Assembly (NCBI RefSeq): GCF_018282115.1
Contig: NZ_CP054306.1
Span: forward strand, 2,589,488 to 2,653,487
DNA length: 64,000 nucleotides
Reading direction: 5' to 3'
From: Synechocystis sp. PCC 7338
Lineage (GTDB): Bacteria; Cyanobacteriota; Cyanobacteriia; Cyanobacteriales; Microcystaceae
The position numbers were made by a program, and so were the translations under genes. This document shows positions 8,217 through 17,531 of the stretch, piece after piece; positions within the stretch are counted from its first letter, which is position 1; the number at the start of each line of letters is the position of its first letter. Under the pieces are notes generated by a model, which was not told where the DNA came from, searched no databases, and worked only from the letters and a program-made list of their open reading frames with translations.

Positions 8217-9806
8217 CTAGGGTTGAACATCAAAGAGGTGGTTGTTAGGCAAATTACTAATGGAGCGCTGGAGTTGGTTTAAGGACTGGTTATAGCCAAT
8301 AATTGCCTGCAGGAACCGCCCCCGGGCGTTGGCTAAATCCCGTTGGGCATTAATAACATCGGTTTGAGTCCCCACCCCAGCCTGGAAACGCAATCGGGCT
8401 AAACGGAGAGCTTCTTCAAAACGAATGACGTTGGTGCGGGTACTGCCAATATTTTCTTTGTTAGAAATTAGGGTGTAGTAGGATTCCTCCACCTCCAAGC
8501 GAATTTGATTTCTTTGTTCGGAAAAGGCGGTTTTGGCAATGTCCATTTGGCGATCGGCCCGGCGGGCTTCAGCCAATGCCCTTCCCCCGTCAAAAAAGTT
8601 CCAGCGTACCCGGGCGGCAAAGGAATAACCATCCACTAGCCCGGCACTGCTATCGAAATTGTTTTGATAAGTGTAATTGGCCAGAAAATCCACCCGGGGT
8701 TTCATGGCCGCCAGGGCAATATAGCGATCCTGTTCACTCACCTCAATTTGCACTAATTGTTGTTCTAGCTCAGCCCGATTTTTATAGGCTTTGACAATAC
8801 TTTCATCCAGGGGTAAGTTCCAATCTCCCGCTTCCACAATTTCATCAGCGGCGGTTAATTCCACCCGTTGCCCCACACTCAGCAGTTGGGCCAGGCGGCG
8901 GCGGGCATTGCGTTGATCGGCGATCGCCCTAGTTAAAGCTTCATTGGCAGTGGCCAAATCCCCTTCCGCCCGTAACACATCAAAACGAGTCCCTAAACCG
9001 GCCTGTTCCAGAAGGCGGGCATCCCGTAAACTCTGGGAAGCATCCTCCACGGAAGCCTGGGCGATCGCCACCTGGGCGTCAGCCCCCTGGAGAGCATAGT
9101 AACGATCCGTAGCTTCAAAGCGGGTTTGTTCCGCCACCACTTCCACTTGAAGACGACTGTTTTGCACCAACTGCTCCGCCTTAGCAATTTGGGCGCTCCT
9201 TTCCCCACCAGCATAGATGCTATAGGTCAAGTTAATATTGCCCACCGCATTAGTGCTGGTTTCCGGGCGTAATTCTGGGGTGACGGTGGTGGTTTGATCC
9301 TGGTTAGCAATGAGGGCATTGTTGGCTTCGGCTGCTGCACTACTATCCCGGCTAAAGGTGAAATCTGTATCTAAATTGGGGTAGAGGGCCGCCCGGGCAG
9401 CCATTAAACCAGCCTCTTGTTGCTCCAGGGATAGCTTGGCCTCCTGTAGCTGTTCATTGTTCCTTAGAGCCAAAGCAATGGCTTCGTCCAAGGTAATGGC
9501 CTGCCGTACCGTGGTATCCACCTCATCGGGTTTGGTGGGAAACATGAGGGGATTACCGGAAGGATTCAAACGCTCATCGGGCATGGCGAGCGGCAACTCA
9601 GGCAAAGCAAATTCACTGGCGCTACCCCCCGTTCCTGTCTCCACCGATGGGAGAGGGTTCTCAGCGGGAGTGGTGGCGGGACTTTGGGCCACGGCGATCG
9701 CCCCCTGGCCGCCACTGAAGCCGGGCAAAAAGACACCGACGCTGGTGCTGAGTAGCAACAACAGAGTGGAAGAAGACCAAAATTTGAGCGGATGGATTGA
9801 TTTCAT
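8217..9806 (-). CDS. tolC: TolC-like outer-membrane efflux/secretion channel
   Basis: Trimeric outer-membrane tunnel for type I secretion and efflux. The ATG at 9806 (MKSIHPLKFWSSS) is chosen over an upstream TTG because it opens a signal peptide directly; 529 residues. After a Pro-rich linker come two tandem outer-membrane-efflux-protein repeats (about 110-310 and 320-520), each with long amphipathic helices; TLDEAIALALRNN and ARLRFQAGVGTQTDVINAQRDLANAR are typical. By recall it corresponds to Slr1270, reported as the TolC of Synechocystis and needed for S-layer and other protein secretion. Its likely inner-membrane partners are encoded about 8 kb away on the other strand (17532-22474). Confidence 0.9.
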   Translation of the reverse strand: MKSIHPLKFWSSSTLLLLLSTSVGVFLPGFSGGQGAIAVAQSPATTPAENPLPSVETGTGGSASEFALPELPLAMPDERLNPSGNPLMFPTKPDEVDTTVRQAITLDEAIALALRNNEQLQEAKLSLEQQEAGLMAARAALYPNLDTDFTFSRDSSAAAEANNALIANQDQTTTVTPELRPETSTNAVGNINLTYSIYAGGERSAQIAKAEQLVQNSRLQVEVVAEQTRFEATDRYYALQGADAQVAIAQASVEDASQSLRDARLLEQAGLGTRFDVLRAEGDLATANEALTRAIADQRNARRRLAQLLSVGQRVELTAADEIVEAGDWNLPLDESIVKAYKNRAELEQQLVQIEVSEQDRYIALAAMKPRVDFLANYTYQNNFDSSAGLVDGYSFAARVRWNFFDGGRALAEARRADRQMDIAKTAFSEQRNQIRLEVEESYYTLISNKENIGSTRTNVIRFEEALRLARLRFQAGVGTQTDVINAQRDLANARGRFLQAIIGYNQSLNQLQRSISNLPNNHLFDVQP

Positions 9807-9902
9807 TGGGAATGTGACCAGACAACTCAGCCGTAATCGCAAAAAGGGGAAACGCTGTTCGCTAAATAACTTACCGCATTGCCCTAAGAATTGTAACCAA
9901 TG

Positions 9903-11459
9903 TTATTCGACACTGTAGGCTACGGCCCCCGATCGCCGGGGATCTCCAACCCCTTCCAGGTCTCCAGCGTCGGTGGCGGCAACCCCATGAACTCCCCCAA
10001 AAAACATATTTTGTTCTGTCCAGAGGGTACTCTGGGTGCCATCGTCGAATTGCAGTTGGGCCAGAATGTCAGCCACAGGGGTTGGCTCCAAATCCAATTT
10101 GTGGGCCTCCCAATGGATACGTCCCTGCCCCACTGCTTCGGTTAACGGTAATTGGTAATCGAGGTGATGGCAGACCACCTGCAAAATGGCACTGCGAATG
10201 CGATTTGATCCTCCTGACCCCAAAACCAACTGAGGTTGTTCCTGGTTCAAAAGGATAGTAGGGGCCATCATCGATGATAAACGTTGCCCCAGTTGCCATT
10301 GGTAAAAGCCCTGGGGACTGAGGTCTTCTTCCCCCAACATGTTGTTCAGCATAATGCCTGTGCCGGGAATAAAATGCCCCGCCCCCTCCCCATTGGAACT
10401 GGTTAAACTGGCGGCATTGCCCTCCCCATCCAAAACACTAATGTGGGTGGTGCTACCCAATTTGTTGGCGAAGTTCGATTGTTCTAATTTGTAAACTAGG
10501 CGATCGCCGCCCAGAAATTTGGACTCAATGTCCTGGCAGTGGAGATTGCCATCTAGATATTGCCGGCGGGCCCGGTTGCTCAGGGCCATTACCTGGCTAA
10601 AAAGCTGGATTTGTGCCGCACTACCCAGAGGATATTGGCTGAGGTCGTACTTTTCTAGCAACTGCAGAGCAAAGGCAATGAGAATGCCTCCAGCACTGGG
10701 GGGAGGATTGGTTAACAGTTGCCGTTGGCGATATTGGGCCCGCAGAGGGGTACGAATTGCCACTTGATAGTCGGCCCAGTCCTTGGCAGTTAAGGCACTG
10801 GCTTCCCCCAAAGATGCCAGCACCCACTCAGTTAACTCTCCCCGGTAAAACCAATCCGGGCCGTAACGGGCCAATTTTTCCAACACGTCCGCAAACTGGG
10901 GCAGATAGGCCTTTTCTCCTTGGCGGAGAATTTTTCCTTGGGGGGCGTAAAATTGTCTGCCTTCCTCCTGTTGGGTCAGAATCGGCTCCAACAGATGATT
11001 GGTAAAATCATTGAAACGGTTGAGGGTAAACCCCTGGCGAGCATATGCCACCGCTGGTTCAATCAAGGCGTTGAAAGGTAAGTGCCCCAGTCTCCTGTGT
11101 ACTGCAAACAACCCCGCCACCATCCCCGGCACGGCGATCGCCCCTTTTCCAATGTGAAAAGTTTGCCAAGCTCCCCCAAAGTTGAGGGCCACAGGGTAGA
11201 AGTCCACTGCTTTTTCCCCTGGATTGACTAGGGGCGTTTGGCAGAAAAAATCGAACAGGTAACTTTTCCTGGCCGCGGTCTGGGCCAACAGAAAACCCCC
11301 TCCCCCCAGGGAAGTTAAACCCGACTCCACCACGCAGGCCGCCAACACCGAGGTGATCGCCGCATCGAAGGCATTGCCCCCCTCTTCCAGCATCAGTTTG
11401 CCCGCTTCCGCCGTTTGGGCATGGCCCGCCGCCACTACCCCAATGGTTTTACCCGCCAT
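9903..11459 (-). CDS. ggt: Gamma-glutamyltranspeptidase
   Basis: N-terminal nucleophile hydrolase that cleaves or transfers the gamma-glutamyl group of glutathione. The 518-residue precursor contains the autoprocessing site at [17 protein letters not shown] (new N-terminal Thr about residue 335), followed by the conserved SSNGEGAG and [10 protein letters not shown] segments, and [12 protein letters not shown] near the C-terminus for substrate binding. No convincing signal peptide is seen: the N-terminus [20 protein letters not shown] is already the catalytic domain. The enzyme may therefore be cytoplasmic, unlike the periplasmic enterobacterial enzyme. It starts 25 bases after the ftsW stop. 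Confidence 0.92.
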   Translation of the reverse strand: MAGKTIGVVAAGHAQTAEAGKLMLEEGGNAFDAAITSVLAACVVESGLTSLGGGGFLLAQTAARKSYLFDFFCQTPLVNPGEKAVDFYPVALNFGGAWQTFHIGKGAIAVPGMVAGLFAVHRRLGHLPFNALIEPAVAYARQGFTLNRFNDFTNHLLEPILTQQEEGRQFYAPQGKILRQGEKAYLPQFADVLEKLARYGPDWFYRGELTEWVLASLGEASALTAKDWADYQVAIRTPLRAQYRQRQLLTNPPPSAGGILIAFALQLLEKYDLSQYPLGSAAQIQLFSQVMALSNRARRQYLDGNLHCQDIESKFLGGDRLVYKLEQSNFANKLGSTTHISVLDGEGNAASLTSSNGEGAGHFIPGTGIMLNNMLGEEDLSPQGFYQWQLGQRLSSMMAPTILLNQEQPQLVLGSGGSNRIRSAILQVVCHHLDYQLPLTEAVGQGRIHWEAHKLDLEPTPVADILAQLQFDDGTQSTLWTEQNMFFGGVHGVAATDAGDLEGVGDPRRSGAVAYSVE

Positions 11460-11483
11460 AGCAGTTTGAATAAAAATCGAAAA

Positions 11484-12665
11484 TTAAATGGCTGGAGCAG
11501 TTTTTGTCCCTAGGGGAATTACTTCCGCTTCATTACTCTCCCTGGCCACCCGTACCAGCAGGGCCGCCATGACCAAACTTGATAGACAGGAGCTACCACC
11601 ATAGCTAAAAAAGGGCAAAGGTAAACCGGTGGTGGGTAGGGCGCCGCTGGCCACGCCAATATTGAGCAAAGATTGGCCCACTAAAAAAATCACCACCCCC
11701 AGCCCAATTAACCGCTTGACCCGATGGCGACAACGCATAGCCACCCGCAGTCCCATGGTGGCAAATAAGCCGAGGAAAAGCAGAAAAGCAATGCAACCCA
11801 CCAGCCCAAATTCCTCTGCAAAGACAGCAAAAATGAAATCTGTGGTTTGAATGGGCAAATAAAATAACTTTTGCTGGGACATGCCAAATCCCCGCCCTAA
11901 AATCCCTCCAGAGGCGATCGCGTATAAACTTTGTACCAACTGATAGCCATCGCCCCTTGGATCGGCAAAGGGATTTAGGAAAGAGGTAACCCGGGCCCGT
12001 TGATAGTCCCGAATGGAAATGCTGGTTACAGCGGTGGTTATCCCCAATAGGGCAGTGGAAATTAAATAACCCCAGGGAAGACCGGAGGCCAGGGCAATCA
12101 GCCATAAACCCATGCCACAAAGGGCGGTGGTGCTCAAGTTGGGTTGGAGCAAAATGCCCGCCAGGGTGAGACAAAAAATGCCCAACCATATGAGGCGCGA
12201 TCGCCAGGGAAAACGGTGCCAATTTCCGAACAGGTTAGCGGATTGGAGCACCAAGCAGGGCTTCATAAACTCAGACGGTTGGATCAAGATTGGCCCCAAA
12301 CTAATCCAGCGACGGGCCCCATTCACTTCCACCCCCAAACCGCTTTTGGTCAAAAAAATCAGCAGTAAAACGACAATCAGAAACCAGGGCACCAGCTTGA
12401 GACAGACCTGGAGGGGCAAACGCACCAGAAAATTAAAAATATTTAGCCCTAGCCAGAGGTAAGCAATTTGTTTGAGGATAATACTCAGACCCGTGCCACT
12501 GGTATCCAGACTTTCCGCATAAGAAGCAGAGAATAGCACCACCACCCCGATCGCCATCCAGGCGAAAAACAACGTCCGCATCAAACGGGCTTCCCCCGAC
12601 CACCGCAGTACCTCAGGGTCATAAAAGGGAAAAATGATTCGGATCAGATTGGCGGAGGTGATCAT
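11484..12665 (-). CDS. ftsW: SEDS-family peptidoglycan polymerase FtsW/RodA
   Basis: Polytopic membrane glycosyltransferase polymerising lipid II. About ten hydrophobic segments are visible across 393 residues. Signature regions: NGARRWISLGPILIQPSEFMKP, ARVTSFLNPFADPRGDGYQLVQSLYAIASGGILGRGFG, DFIFAVFAEEFGLVG, and the C-terminal GVASGALPTTGLPLPFFSYGGSS. By recall the Synechocystis member at this locus is annotated FtsW; sequence alone cannot exclude RodA. The upstream DUF2808 gene ends 4 bases before its start, so the two are probably cotranscribed. Confidence 0.88.
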   Translation of the reverse strand: MITSANLIRIIFPFYDPEVLRWSGEARLMRTLFFAWMAIGVVVLFSASYAESLDTSGTGLSIILKQIAYLWLGLNIFNFLVRLPLQVCLKLVPWFLIVVLLLIFLTKSGLGVEVNGARRWISLGPILIQPSEFMKPCLVLQSANLFGNWHRFPWRSRLIWLGIFCLTLAGILLQPNLSTTALCGMGLWLIALASGLPWGYLISTALLGITTAVTSISIRDYQRARVTSFLNPFADPRGDGYQLVQSLYAIASGGILGRGFGMSQQKLFYLPIQTTDFIFAVFAEEFGLVGCIAFLLFLGLFATMGLRVAMRCRHRVKRLIGLGVVIFLVGQSLLNIGVASGALPTTGLPLPFFSYGGSSCLSSLVMAALLVRVARESNEAEVIPLGTKTAPAI

Positions 12666-12669
12666 TGGG

Positions 12670-13227
12670 CTAGCGATTTTCGTAAAATTGTAACCGCCCT
12701 ACCCCCAAATCCAAACCGACGGGGGCTGGCCCTGGGGGAAAAGCCTGCACCCGGAATTGATAAACCCCCTCCACCTGTGGGTTTTGTTCCGCCAGCAAAG
12801 CAATGGTGACAGTATTGCCAGGGGCAATGGGGGGATCAAATTGCACCACAATGGTTTGGGAGTCGCCACTGGTGGAAACGGCAGAACTGGCCAAGTCGTT
12901 GCCCCGTTGGGAGGGCATGCCCAAAAATACTTCCGTTTGGCTTAAATCCAGACTAATGGGGGAAGGATTGGGTTGTTGATGTAGCACCACTTTGCCGAGG
13001 GGCTCAATTTCCCCCGCAGGTAGGCTAATGCTAAAAAAATATCTGCTGTTGGGAATGTTAACGCCGTTGAAGCTGGCATCCACATCGGCCAAACTGGGGG
13101 GAGTGCCGGTGAAAAAGGTGGCATTGGCGGGGAACGGATCCGTTTGTGCCTGGACAGCGATCGCCGGGGAAAGAACCAAACCCACCCCCACTAGGGTGCC
13201 CAACAGCGAGTAGAAATTTTTCAGCAT
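12670..13227 (-). CDS. Secreted DUF2808-like protein
   Basis: The 185-residue protein has a signal peptide (cleavage near VQA-QT) and a beta-rich mature domain. The pattern SRYFFSISLPAGEIEPLGKVVL, a conserved IALLAEQNPQVEGVYQFRVQAFPPG block and GVGRLQFYE near the C-terminus are typical of DUF2808 proteins, which are abundant in cyanobacteria and of unknown function. It is the promoter-proximal gene of a possible operon with ftsW and ggt (gaps 4 and 25 bases). Confidence 0.75.
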   Translation of the reverse strand: MLKNFYSLLGTLVGVGLVLSPAIAVQAQTDPFPANATFFTGTPPSLADVDASFNGVNIPNSRYFFSISLPAGEIEPLGKVVLHQQPNPSPISLDLSQTEVFLGMPSQRGNDLASSAVSTSGDSQTIVVQFDPPIAPGNTVTIALLAEQNPQVEGVYQFRVQAFPPGPAPVGLDLGVGRLQFYENR

Positions 13228-13295
13228 GGCCTATGGTCCTGACTCCTGGTCAAAGATAAACGAATTGGCGATTAGTCTAGTTCCCAACCCAAGTT

Positions 13296-13301
13296 ATTAT
13301 A
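13296..13301 (-). promoter_or_regulatory. Candidate -10 box for the DUF2808-ftsW-ggt group
   Basis: The minus strand reads TATAAT exactly, about 70 bases upstream of the DUF2808 start codon, in the divergent gap with the carbamoyltransferase gene. No good -35 element lies 16-18 bases upstream. A perfect TTGACA occurs nearby (13314-13319), but on the opposite strand. Confidence 0.4.
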
Positions 13302-13356
13302 CGAGGCAATCAATTGACAGTGACATTAGTGTTCCCTTTGGTCAGGATAGTTTAAC

Positions 13357-15204
13357 GTGACTCACATTCTTGGCATTTCTGCTTATTACCACGACAGTGC
13401 GGCGGCCCTGGTAAAAGATGGCGTTATTGTGGCGGCGGTGCAGGAAGAAAGATTTACCCGCAAAAAACACGATGCCGCTTTTCCCACCCAGGGCATCAAC
13501 TATTGCCTCGCCGAAGGAGGAATTAGCCTCCGGGAAGTAGATTACATTGTTTTTTACGAAAAGCCCTTGGTGACCTTTGAACGGTTGTTGGAAACCTACC
13601 TGGCTTTTGCTCCTAGGGGACTGCGGTCTTTCATTGCGGCCATGTCCGTTTGGTTGCAGGAAAAACTTTATCTCAAGACTGTGTTGAAAAAAGCCTTGGC
13701 GGAACTGGGCGACTGTCAGACTAAAGAGTTACCTCCCCTACTATTCAACGAGCATCACCAATCCCACGCCGCCTCCGCCTTTTTCCCCAGCCCTTTCACC
13801 GACGCGGCGGTGTTGTGCATGGATGGGGTAGGGGAATGGGCCACCACTTCCCTTTGGTCTGGCCACGGTAATCAATTAACCCCCCATTGGGAGATTCACT
13901 TTCCCCATTCCCTCGGTCTGCTCTACTCCGCTTTTACCTACTACACGGGTTTTAAGGTTAATTCCGGCGAGTATAAGCTCATGGGTTTGGCTCCCTACGG
14001 AGAGCCGAAATATGTGGATTTAATTTTGAATAACCTGTTGGACTTGAAGGCCGATGGTACGTTTCGCCTCAACATGGCCTATTTCAACTATGCTACCGGT
14101 CTAACCATGACCAATAAAAAGTTTGCCGACCTGTTTGGCGCACCCCGGCGATCGCCAGAGAGCCCTTTAACCCAGCGGGAAATGGACATTGCGGCTTCCA
14201 TTCAGGTGGTGACAGAGGAAGTGGTACTCCGCCTCGGGAATACGGTGTACGAAGAACTGGGCTTAGAAAATCTTTGTTTAGCCGGGGGGGTCGCCCTCAA
14301 CTGTGTGGCCAACGGCCGTTTAATGCGGCAAGGCAAATTTAAAAATATTTGGATTCAACCCGCCGCCGGGGATGCAGGGGGGGCGATCGGTTCTGCCCTT
14401 TCAGTGTGGTACGAGTATTTGCAAAATGATAGGACAGTGCAACAGCCCGACGCCATGGCCGGTTCCTACCTAGGACCCCGTTTCAGTAACGAAGACATTG
14501 AAGCCTATCTCAAAGACCCTACCGTGCAAGCAGTGTACGGCTATTATCCCGACGGGGATTTATTCGACAAAGTGGCCCATATCCTCGCCGGAGGCAATGT
14601 GGTGGGGTGGTTCCAAGGGCGCATGGAATTTGGACCCAGGGCTTTGGGGGGGCGGTCGATCCTGGGGGATCCCCGCAATACCACCATGCAATCGGTGATG
14701 AATTTGAAAATTAAATACCGGGAATCTTTTCGACCCTTTGCCCCCTCGGTGTTGGCGGAAAAAGTAGGGGATTATTTTGTCTTGGACCAACCCAGTCCCT
14801 ACATGTTGATTGTGGCCGATGTGCAAGAAAAACTGCGTTTGCCGTTGACCCTAGAGCAGGAGCAGTTATTTGGCATCGAAAAATTAAACATTCCCCGCTC
14901 CCAACTCCCCGCCATTACCCACGTTGATAATTCTGCCCGTATTCAAACCGTCCACCCGGACACTAATCCCCGTTATTATCAGTTGCTGCAGGCATTTGAA
15001 GCCTTGACTGGTTGTGGGGTTTTGGTTAACACTTCTTTTAACGTGCGGGGGGAACCCATTGTTTGCACCCCAGAAGATGCCTACCGTTGCTTTATGCGGA
15101 CGGAAATGGATTACTTAGTGTTGGAAAATTTCGTTTTAGCTAAAACAGCCCAGCCCCAACGGCCCCAAGACCAACAGTGGCAAGATGAATTTGAGTTGGA
15201 TTAA
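13357..15204 (+). CDS. NodU/CmcH-family O-carbamoyltransferase
   Basis: Members transfer a carbamoyl group from carbamoyl phosphate (via carbamoyl-AMP) to a hydroxyl of a sugar or secondary metabolite. The 615-residue protein starts at GTG 13357 with AGGA about ten bases upstream. The N-terminal Kae1-like ATPase-fold domain (ILGISAYYHDSAAALVKDG; metal-binding NEHHQSHAASAFF; CMDGVGEWATTSLW; LAGGVALNCVANG) is followed by the C-terminal YrdC-like domain (GRMEFGPRALGGRSILGDPRN; VNTSFNVRGEPIVCTPEDAYRCF). The substrate is unknown; no biosynthetic cluster surrounds it. It converges on rpoC1. Confidence 0.9.
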   Translation: MTHILGISAYYHDSAAALVKDGVIVAAVQEERFTRKKHDAAFPTQGINYCLAEGGISLREVDYIVFYEKPLVTFERLLETYLAFAPRGLRSFIAAMSVWLQEKLYLKTVLKKALAELGDCQTKELPPLLFNEHHQSHAASAFFPSPFTDAAVLCMDGVGEWATTSLWSGHGNQLTPHWEIHFPHSLGLLYSAFTYYTGFKVNSGEYKLMGLAPYGEPKYVDLILNNLLDLKADGTFRLNMAYFNYATGLTMTNKKFADLFGAPRRSPESPLTQREMDIAASIQVVTEEVVLRLGNTVYEELGLENLCLAGGVALNCVANGRLMRQGKFKNIWIQPAAGDAGGAIGSALSVWYEYLQNDRTVQQPDAMAGSYLGPRFSNEDIEAYLKDPTVQAVYGYYPDGDLFDKVAHILAGGNVVGWFQGRMEFGPRALGGRSILGDPRNTTMQSVMNLKIKYRESFRPFAPSVLAEKVGDYFVLDQPSPYMLIVADVQEKLRLPLTLEQEQLFGIEKLNIPRSQLPAITHVDNSARIQTVHPDTNPRYYQLLQAFEALTGCGVLVNTSFNVRGEPIVCTPEDAYRCFMRTEMDYLVLENFVLAKTAQPQRPQDQQWQDEFELD

Positions 15205-15224
15205 TCCTTAATCCTTTCCGTTAC

Positions 15225-15262
15225 AAAAAAAACAGCCGCAACTCTGAAAAGTTAAACGGCTG
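15225..15262 (-). terminator. Rho-independent terminator of rpoC1
   Basis: On the minus strand, CAGCCG (complement of 15257-15262) pairs with CGGCTG (complement of 15233-15238). An inner AACT/AGTT pairing extends the stem, and eight T residues (15225-15232 as A on the plus strand) follow immediately. It starts about 33 bases after the rpoC1 stop and lies between two convergent genes. Confidence 0.85.
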
Positions 15263-15295
15263 GATAAACTAACTAACTAATGGCTTTGGCCAACT

Positions 15296-17176
15296 TTAGA
15301 AGACCAACGCCTCGGCGATCGTTTTGTTGTAAATGATTCGCCCCGCAGTCGTTTGAATGTACTGGGTGATAATTTCCCCGTCCGCTGCTTCCCGTACTTT
15401 CCTTTCCCGGTAATATTTCATCACCGTGCCATCTCCCAATTCCTCGGTTTTGAGAACTTCCATATCTGGTTTTTCCGTCACCACCTCTTCATCCAGGTGA
15501 CGAATCCAAATTTGGGCGTGGAGATCCACCTGGCCATGGTCGTAGGCCCGTAGAGCGTCTTCAATACCGGCAAAGTAACGTCCTGCTCCCTTCTGGGCGT
15601 TGGGATTTTCCGCTGTGAGGTAATAACAGCCCAGTACCATGTCCTGGGATGGCGCCACAATAGGCTTACCAGTGGCAGGGGAAAGAACGTTGTGGCAGGC
15701 CAGCATTAATAGCCGGGCTTCACATTGGGCTTCCAGAGACAAGGGCACGTGTACCGCCATTTGGTCACCGTCGAAGTCAGCGTTAAAAGCGGGACATACT
15801 AGGGGATGGAGTTGGATGGCTCGCCCCTCCACCAAAATTGGTTCAAAGGCCTGAATACCCAAACGGTGTAGGGTGGGAGCCCGGTTGAGCATGACGGGGT
15901 GGCCGGTAATTACTTCTTCCAGCACGCTCCAAATTTGGGGATCTCCCTTGAGAATTAACTTCTTGGCTGCCTTGATGTTGTTGACAATACCTAGTTTGAT
16001 CAAACGGTGAATCACAAAGGGCTGGAAGAGTTCGATCGCCATTTCCCGGGGTAGGCCACATTGATAAATTTTGAGGTTGGGACCCACCACGATGACGGAA
16101 CGACCGGAGTAGTCGACCCTTTTACCCAGGAGGTTCTGACGGAAACGACCCTGCTTACCTTCGATAATATCGGAGAGAGATTTAAGGGCTCGATTATTGG
16201 CCCCTACCACCGTGCGACCCCGGCGGCCGTTATCAATGAGGGCATCCACTGCTTCCTGGAGCATCCGTTTTTCGTTACGGACAATAATTTCCGGGGCGAG
16301 GATTTCCTGCAAACGGGCCAGACGGTTATTACGGTTGATTACCCGCCGATAAAGATCGTTTAAGTCAGAGGTGGCAAACCGACCCCCATCCAACTGCACC
16401 ATGGGGCGTAGATCCGGGGGAATAACAGGAATCACATCCAGGGTCATCCATTCCGCTTGGGAGTGGGTCGCGATGAAATTATCAATTACCCGCAGACGTT
16501 TAATAAGCTTGGCCCGCTTTTGCCCTTTACTAGCTAGAATTTCTTCCCGTAGCTTTTCTGCCACTTCCTCTAGTTGTAACTCCGCCAATAGCCGTTGCAC
16601 TGCCTCGGCACCAATGCCCACTTCGATGCCTTCTAGTTCCGAATCTTCGGCATAAATCTGGTCTTCGATTTCCACCCACTGGTCTTCTGTCAACAGTTGT
16701 TTATACTGCAGATTGCTGGCATTACCGGGGTTGAGCACCACATAGGCGTTGAAATAAACAATTTGCTCCACATCCCGCAGGGCCATATCCAACAGAATAC
16801 TGAGATAGCTGGGGATGCCTTTGAGATACCACACGTGGGTGACAGGGGCGGCCAATTTGATATAGCCCATGCGGTGACGCCGGACCCGGGATTCCGTTAC
16901 TTCTACGCCACAGCGTTCACAGACAATGCCCCGGTGCCGTACCCGTTTATATTTGCCGCACCAGCATTCCCAATCTTTGGAAGGGCCGAAGATTTTTTCA
17001 CAGAACAGACCGTCCATTTCCGGTTTTAAGGTCCGGTAGTTAATGGTTTCGGGTTTGGTCACTTCCCCCACTACGGTGCCATTCGGTAGGGTGCGTTCTC
17101 CCCACTGACGGATCCTTTCGGGGGAGGCGATCGCAATTTTGACGTAATCAAACCGAGGTTCTGATTGGGCTTTCAT
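15296..17176 (-). CDS. rpoC1: DNA-directed RNA polymerase gamma subunit RpoC1
   Basis: Cyanobacterial RNA polymerase splits beta-prime into gamma (RpoC1) and beta-prime (RpoC2); this is the gamma part. The ATG at 17176 ([20 protein letters not shown]) gives 626 residues, the usual size. The zinc-binding cysteines ([12 protein letters not shown]...VCERCGVEV, about 68-90), rudder/lid region and the absolutely conserved catalytic NADFDGDQM with three Asp residues (about 460-468) are intact. The neighbours are a convergent carbamoyltransferase and a divergent secretion exporter; neither rpoB nor rpoC2 lies beside it, unlike the rpoB-rpoC1-rpoC2 order of most cyanobacteria and plastids. A strong terminator follows. 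Confidence 0.97.
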   Translation of the reverse strand: MKAQSEPRFDYVKIAIASPERIRQWGERTLPNGTVVGEVTKPETINYRTLKPEMDGLFCEKIFGPSKDWECWCGKYKRVRHRGIVCERCGVEVTESRVRRHRMGYIKLAAPVTHVWYLKGIPSYLSILLDMALRDVEQIVYFNAYVVLNPGNASNLQYKQLLTEDQWVEIEDQIYAEDSELEGIEVGIGAEAVQRLLAELQLEEVAEKLREEILASKGQKRAKLIKRLRVIDNFIATHSQAEWMTLDVIPVIPPDLRPMVQLDGGRFATSDLNDLYRRVINRNNRLARLQEILAPEIIVRNEKRMLQEAVDALIDNGRRGRTVVGANNRALKSLSDIIEGKQGRFRQNLLGKRVDYSGRSVIVVGPNLKIYQCGLPREMAIELFQPFVIHRLIKLGIVNNIKAAKKLILKGDPQIWSVLEEVITGHPVMLNRAPTLHRLGIQAFEPILVEGRAIQLHPLVCPAFNADFDGDQMAVHVPLSLEAQCEARLLMLACHNVLSPATGKPIVAPSQDMVLGCYYLTAENPNAQKGAGRYFAGIEDALRAYDHGQVDLHAQIWIRHLDEEVVTEKPDMEVLKTEELGDGTVMKYYRERKVREAADGEIITQYIQTTAGRIIYNKTIAEALVF

Positions 17177-17531
17177 GCTGGGCAAGGAACAAAAAATTTC
17201 AGACCCTTCATTGTACGATATTTATTGTCCCCTGGACGGCGAATAGGGTTAATCAATGGGTCTAATTTCCTCCCTTAGCATAATTTCTCGGTTGGAAGAC
17301 AGTGGTTTTACCAAACTTTTTTGGGGGCAAACTAGGAACTAGGTCTGGTGAAAAAAGTCCGATCTGTTGTAATGTCTGGGGGGAAGTGGAGACCCCTAGG
17401 GGCACTGCCTGGCTTTTCATCGCCCCAAACGTTGGTTGAAAGGTGAAGATGTTTCAATATATCTAAAGCCATCGCTAATTGTCGCTCAGCTATTTGCCAA
17501 ACCAAATTTCCCCGTCCTTTTATTTGTTGCT
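17177..17531. promoter_or_regulatory. Divergent 355-base intergenic region between rpoC1 and the HlyB-like exporter
   Basis: No gene is seen. On the plus strand, TTGAAA (17436-17441) and TATATC (17458-17463), 16 bases apart, form a candidate promoter that would place transcription start inside the longest frame and so supports the ATG at 17532 for the exporter. On the minus strand, TACAAT (complement of 17210-17215) is a candidate -10 for rpoC1. The palindrome CCCCTAGGGG (17393-17402) is flanked by AGTG and CACT. The promoter calls are inference. Confidence 0.4.

Noticed and set aside
17436..17531. N-terminal extension of the HlyB-like exporter
   Set aside because: The TTG at 17436 overlaps a plausible -35 element and the extension has no domain-like character; ATG 17532 gives the expected length.
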